DNA from: Massilia sp. Root418
GTDB taxonomy: Bacteria > Pseudomonadota > Gammaproteobacteria > Burkholderiales > Burkholderiaceae_D
Length of the DNA stretch: 64,000 nucleotides
Direction: 5' to 3'
NCBI RefSeq assembly: GCF_001425265.1
Contig: NZ_LMEC01000011.1
Span: 249,585 to 313,584, forward strand
Below, one piece after another: positions 61,501 to 64,000 of the stretch. Position 1 is the first letter of the stretch; every line of letters starts with the position of its first letter. A program made the translations under genes and the position numbers. The notes under the pieces were generated by a model that was given only the letters and a program-made list of their open reading frames with translations, was not told the DNA's origin and did not search any database.

Positions 61501-61998
61501 CCCATTACGCTGTCCGAATTCCGCGTGATGGAGCACCAGCTGCCGGACGGCCCGGAACTGCAGCGCTACCTGTCCGACCTAGCGCTGCCGAAAACCGTCA
61601 GCCTGGATAAGCCCGCAGGCAAGCCCGCAAGCCAGGCCGGCGAGATGCGCATGAACGGCCTGCGCTTCCGCAAAGGGCTCGGCGTCGGCCCGTCCAGCCG
61701 CATCGATTTGCAACTGGGTGGCAATTGGAAACTGCTACGCGCCGACCTGGGCGTGGACGACAGCTGCCGCAGCGCGGGCGGCCTGCAGTTCCAGGTCTGG
61801 AGCGGCGAGCGCCTGTTGTACGACAGTGGCCTGGTCAACGCGCCCGCAGTCGTCAAGCCGGAGATCGACGTGCGCGGACTTAGCCAGGTCAGCTTACGCA
61901 CCTTGGGCGCGCGCGGCGCCAGGCCCGCGCAGGTGTGCGGCAACTGGGCCAACGCCGTCTTGATAGGCACAGAGGGCGCCACCGTCCAGCCGCGCTGA
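58597..61998 (+). CDS. Exported GH31 glycosidase, probably alpha-N-acetylgalactosaminidase, with two CBM-like domains
   Basis: A 1133-residue secreted enzyme (signal peptide MKRLSPVLGWACLLASAPLLA). Residues about 30-700 form the GH31 core with FGGGQQNGRYEFKGKQ early on, catalytic-region segments GYQFSLDANKSAYD (Asp377) and VTWTGDQSASW (Asp415, likely acid/base), then a C-terminal beta domain. A CBM32/F5-8-like domain (about 815-935) and an NPCBM-like domain (about 995-1130) follow. Location with the Aga genes and the GH31 sequence variant suggest the GalNAc-specific subfamily 18, so it may release alpha-GalNAc from glycans. Substrate is inferred. Confidence 0.75.
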   Translation: MKRLSPVLGWACLLASAPLLAAPIGNLRSIATGSGQQWELVTDTGAVVQLSLPRADVVRIWAAPKGAGLTGAGDKAAAIVVATPDAQVRHSVSEQPGHILISTDALAMRIDRKPLRFTLFRAGDSAPLWSELQPLELGAKQTVQTLSTDKSERFFGGGQQNGRYEFKGKQLQVSYSGGWEEGDRPSPAPFLMSSRGWGVLRNTWSDGSYDLRQNEQISLEHAEARFDAYYFVGKSLRDVLARYTEWTGRARMLPRWALEYGDADCYNDGDNVKKPGTVPKDWSDGPTGKTPDVVESVARRYREHDMPGGWILPNDGYGCGYTNLPETVQGLAKYGFRTGLWTENGVEKMAWEVGTAGTRAQKLDVAWTGKGYQFSLDANKSAYDGILNNSDGRPFIWTVMGWAGTQRYAVTWTGDQSASWDYIRWHIPTLIGSGLSGQAYATGDVDAIFGGSPETYTRDLQWKAFTPVLMGMSGWAAAERKHPWWFGEPYRSINRRYLKLKLRLTPYMYTLMREAEQSGAPLVRGLMWDNPADPAAYTEAHKYQFLLGRDVLVAPVYRSQAVSAGWRKAIHLPQGQWFDYWDGRQATAGAAGRDIDLQVALDKLPVFVRAGAILPMYPEVLFDGEKPKDQLTLDLYPHGESAFTLYEDDGNSRKYQEGAFSEQVIRMQAVAGEVRVEIGAVNGSYAGQEARRSYALRVLARRMPAGVQFAAGGAAGTPARTLPALPDRAAFDAAAEGWYFDAADRLGTLHVKVAKQDIRQPLAFSVQGAAGARAAAGAPSAVEAQAAAVVSLARADDEFPAAPATGRALTADAMMVLNRPAEETGHPMENAFDGKPETWFRTPRSPAMQGGPHEWVIGFTERRLIDGIELAPRTGEHWKHGQIRDYEVYIGDNNGDWGAPIKRGQLKLQQGVQAISFPPAAGRLLRFRVLSTQNPEGDAAASTDPMVTAVQAGDAARAFNAAVPSEVAPITLSEFRVMEHQLPDGPELQRYLSDLALPKTVSLDKPAGKPASQAGEMRMNGLRFRKGLGVGPSSRIDLQLGGNWKLLRADLGVDDSCRSAGGLQFQVWSGERLLYDSGLVNAPAVVKPEIDVRGLSQVSLRTLGARGARPAQVCGNWANAVLIGTEGATVQPR

Positions 61999-62095
61999 CC
62001 GCAACCCATCTTTACCAGTAAGGAGCCCCTCTGCGGACCGGGGAGGGACTTTTGCAGCCTCACGATAACAAACCACTTATAAAAGGGAGAGAACC

Positions 62096-64000
62096 ATGCA
62101 ATTGAAAAAAATGATGGCCGCGATGGTGGCGGTGGGACTGGCTTCTTCGGCCATTGCAGCCGACGAAGCTGAACGTAGGGACGACAAGGGTGAGAAGATC
62201 ACACGGGTGGAAGTCACGGGTTCCAGCCTGAAGCGCATCAACGCCGAAACGGCCTCGCCGGTGCAGGTGATCGACGCCAAGCAGATAGAGAACATGGGCG
62301 CGCGCACCCTGCTGCAGGTGCTGGATAACCTGCCTGCGGCGCGCCCCGCCCAGCAGGACTTCCGCTCCATGTTCACCGGCTCGGACGGCGGCTCGCAGGC
62401 CAACCTGCGCGGCCTGGGCGCGCAAGGCACGCTGGTGCTGCTGAACGGCCGCCGGCTGTCCTTCTACGGTGCGCCGGCCGGCTTCCAGACCATGTTCGTC
62501 AATATCGACGCCATCCCCGCCGCCGCCATCGAGCGCATGGAGGTGCTGACGGACGGCGCCTCTGCGGTCTACGGCTCGGACGCGGTGGCTGGCGTCATCA
62601 ACGTCATCACCAAGAAGAACTACCAGGGCCTGGAAGCGCGCGCCAATGCCGACTTCTCGCCCGACGTGAAGTCCTACGGCGAACGCCAGGCCAGCCTGAT
62701 CTACGGCAAGGGCGACTTGAACACCGACGGCTACAACGTCTACGGCTCGGTGAACGTGTACCAGCGTGACCGCATCTCGCTGGCGGACACCTACCTGAAA
62801 CGCCCGGACTACTTCTACGTCAACAACCCCACCTTCGTGCCCAACTTCCGCATCGGCACCGGCAGCGAGCCGGGCGTGCTGAATCCCGGCACCTTCTTCG
62901 TGTTTGATAAAGCCAACAACAATGCCCGCACCCAGCGCGCGGTCACCGGCTGCACCAACACGCTGACGGAAGCCTCCGGCACGCGCTGCATCTGGAACAA
63001 CCTGCCCTACGCGCTGGACACCGGCCCCACCTCGGACCGCGCCACCGCCTTCGTCAGCGGCCGCGTGAAGCTGGGTGGCGACCTGGAAGGCTTCGCGGAA
63101 GCGGCCTATACCCATATCAAGCTGCGCGGTGAAAACGGCCCGCGCAGCTTCAACAGCGGCAGCACCAACAACTGGTTCGCGCGCAATACCGGCACCAAAC
63201 TCAATACTTTCGCCTATCCCTATCTGAGCCCGAACAACACCTACCTGCAAGGCAAGCTGGGTGCCGACATGGCCGCCAAGATGGGCGGCGCGGCGGGCCT
63301 GAACTACCTGATGCAGGATGCGCCCGGCCACTTCGGCCAGAAGAACGAGGACGACAACTACCGCGCGCTGGCCGGCCTGCGCGGCAGCATCGGCGGCGGC
63401 TGGGACTTCGAGACCGCGCTGAGCGTGGCTGGCAGCCACTCCACGCTGTTCCAGACCATCAACGTCAACACCAAGGGCTTTGAAAAAGCCTTCGGTCCGT
63501 TCACGAAAGACCCGGCCACCGGCCGCACCTATATCGCGGACAATCCGGCCTACAAGTTCGGCCAGATCAGCGAGGCCAACGCCGCGCTGCTGCGCGAAGC
63601 CTATCCCACCTTCGACATCCAGTCCTGGACCAAGCTCATTACCTGGGACGGCAAGGTGGAAGGCACGCTGTTCAAGCTGGGCGAGCGCGAAGTGCGCGCC
63701 GCCTTCGGCGCGAGCCTGATGCGCGAGAGCTTCCTCACGCCGGGCAACGCGGATGCGGCCAATGGCCTCATCACGCAGCAAGGCGGCTCCTGGTTCGACG
63801 GCGCGCGCACCATCGGCGCGGTGTTCGGCGAGGTAGTGGTGCCGGTGACGGACAAGCTGGAACTGAACGCCGCCGCGCGCCTGGACAAGTACCCGAACTT
63901 CTCCGCCAACCTGGCGCCCAAGCTGGGCGTGCAGTGGCGCGCGCGGCCGGAGCTGCTGCTGCGCGGTACGTACTCGGAAGGCTTCCGCGCGCCCAACCTG
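62096..64000 (+). CDS. TonB-dependent receptor, partial
   Basis: The start of an outer-membrane TonB-dependent receptor that continues past the window edge; 635 codons are present. Signal peptide MQLKKMMAAMVAVGLASSAIA, then the TonB-box-like KITRVEVTGSSLKR and the plug domain with QIENMGARTLLQVLDNLP, NLRGLGAQGTLVLLNGRR and DGASAVYGSDAVAGVINVIT. The barrel follows. It starts 97 bases after the GH31 stop and probably imports GalNAc-containing oligosaccharides across the outer membrane. The AGGGAGA ribosome site supports this start. Confidence 0.92.
   Translation, partial: MQLKKMMAAMVAVGLASSAIAADEAERRDDKGEKITRVEVTGSSLKRINAETASPVQVIDAKQIENMGARTLLQVLDNLPAARPAQQDFRSMFTGSDGGSQANLRGLGAQGTLVLLNGRRLSFYGAPAGFQTMFVNIDAIPAAAIERMEVLTDGASAVYGSDAVAGVINVITKKNYQGLEARANADFSPDVKSYGERQASLIYGKGDLNTDGYNVYGSVNVYQRDRISLADTYLKRPDYFYVNNPTFVPNFRIGTGSEPGVLNPGTFFVFDKANNNARTQRAVTGCTNTLTEASGTRCIWNNLPYALDTGPTSDRATAFVSGRVKLGGDLEGFAEAAYTHIKLRGENGPRSFNSGSTNNWFARNTGTKLNTFAYPYLSPNNTYLQGKLGADMAAKMGGAAGLNYLMQDAPGHFGQKNEDDNYRALAGLRGSIGGGWDFETALSVAGSHSTLFQTINVNTKGFEKAFGPFTKDPATGRTYIADNPAYKFGQISEANAALLREAYPTFDIQSWTKLITWDGKVEGTLFKLGEREVRAAFGASLMRESFLTPGNADAANGLITQQGGSWFDGARTIGAVFGEVVVPVTDKLELNAAARLDKYPNFSANLAPKLGVQWRARPELLLRGTYSEGFRAPNL

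Overview
The window is a high-GC chromosome segment from a betaproteobacterium, most likely Oxalobacteraceae (Massilia/Duganella/Pseudoduganella type). This is inferred from gene order and protein character, not from a database search. Supporting signs are the nadD-rsfS-rlmH-maf-rng order next to hemF, a PEP-CTERM protein, a GalNAc catabolic cluster with a TonB-dependent receptor, and very GC-rich codon use.

Core regions. 1-4.0 kb: a FixJ-type response regulator, then lipopolysaccharide genes (GT2 glycosyltransferase, O-antigen ligase, heptosyltransferase). 4.2-5.1 kb: a PEP-CTERM surface protein. 5.15-8.7 kb: a small defence/conflict cluster with a stand-alone colicin E3-like ribonuclease domain, a coupled small partner protein, and a two-gene McrBC/LlaJI-like restriction module. 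8.8-16.0 kb: a leftward housekeeping block (rng, maf, rlmH, rsfS, nadD, hemF, purD, yebC). 16.2-29.0 kb: PhoD-type phosphatase, DMT exporter, mgsA, quinone oxidoreductase, M16 peptidase, DUF4136 lipoprotein, pepN and fbp.

Accessory region, about 29.1-43.2 kb. A tRNA-Thr(CGT) gene is the insertion site of an integrative element of about 9.5 kb. The element carries a P4-type integrase, an AlpA-like regulator and a strikingly AT-richer cargo of four co-directional genes: a HEPN protein, a DGQHR/ParB-like protein, a second HEPN protein, and an unrecognised protein with a possible D...QxK nuclease motif. A second tyrosine recombinase and a roughly 670-base block of closely packed stem-loops follow. 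A second copy of the attachment region and a broken second integrase mark a tandem, decayed element. Beyond them lie gene debris, a Fic operon with a secreted protein and a possible JAMM-type protein, a transposase tail and a LysR remnant. The four-gene cargo is the best candidate for an undescribed system; the hairpin block and the Fic operon come next.

Right-hand region. 43.2-45.4 kb: a periplasmic solute-binding protein and an ArsR-led three-gene set. 45.5-48.1 kb: a bacterial RING-finger protein with a TerD-like part. 48.2-51.0 kb: a Tle4-like phospholipase effector with a Tli4-like immunity lipoprotein, and no secretion genes nearby. 51.0-64.0 kb: an N-acetylgalactosamine (GalNAc) utilisation locus with a sugar porter, NagA, an AgaR-like repressor, GatZ/AgaZ, a ROK kinase and AgaS on the minus strand. 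Divergent from these are a GH31 glycosidase with carbohydrate-binding modules and a TonB-dependent receptor that runs off the window. The shared intergenic region contains repeated CGAAAG boxes that look like AgaR/DeoR-family operators.

All family calls were made by reading the sequence; no profile search, structure prediction or alignment program was run.
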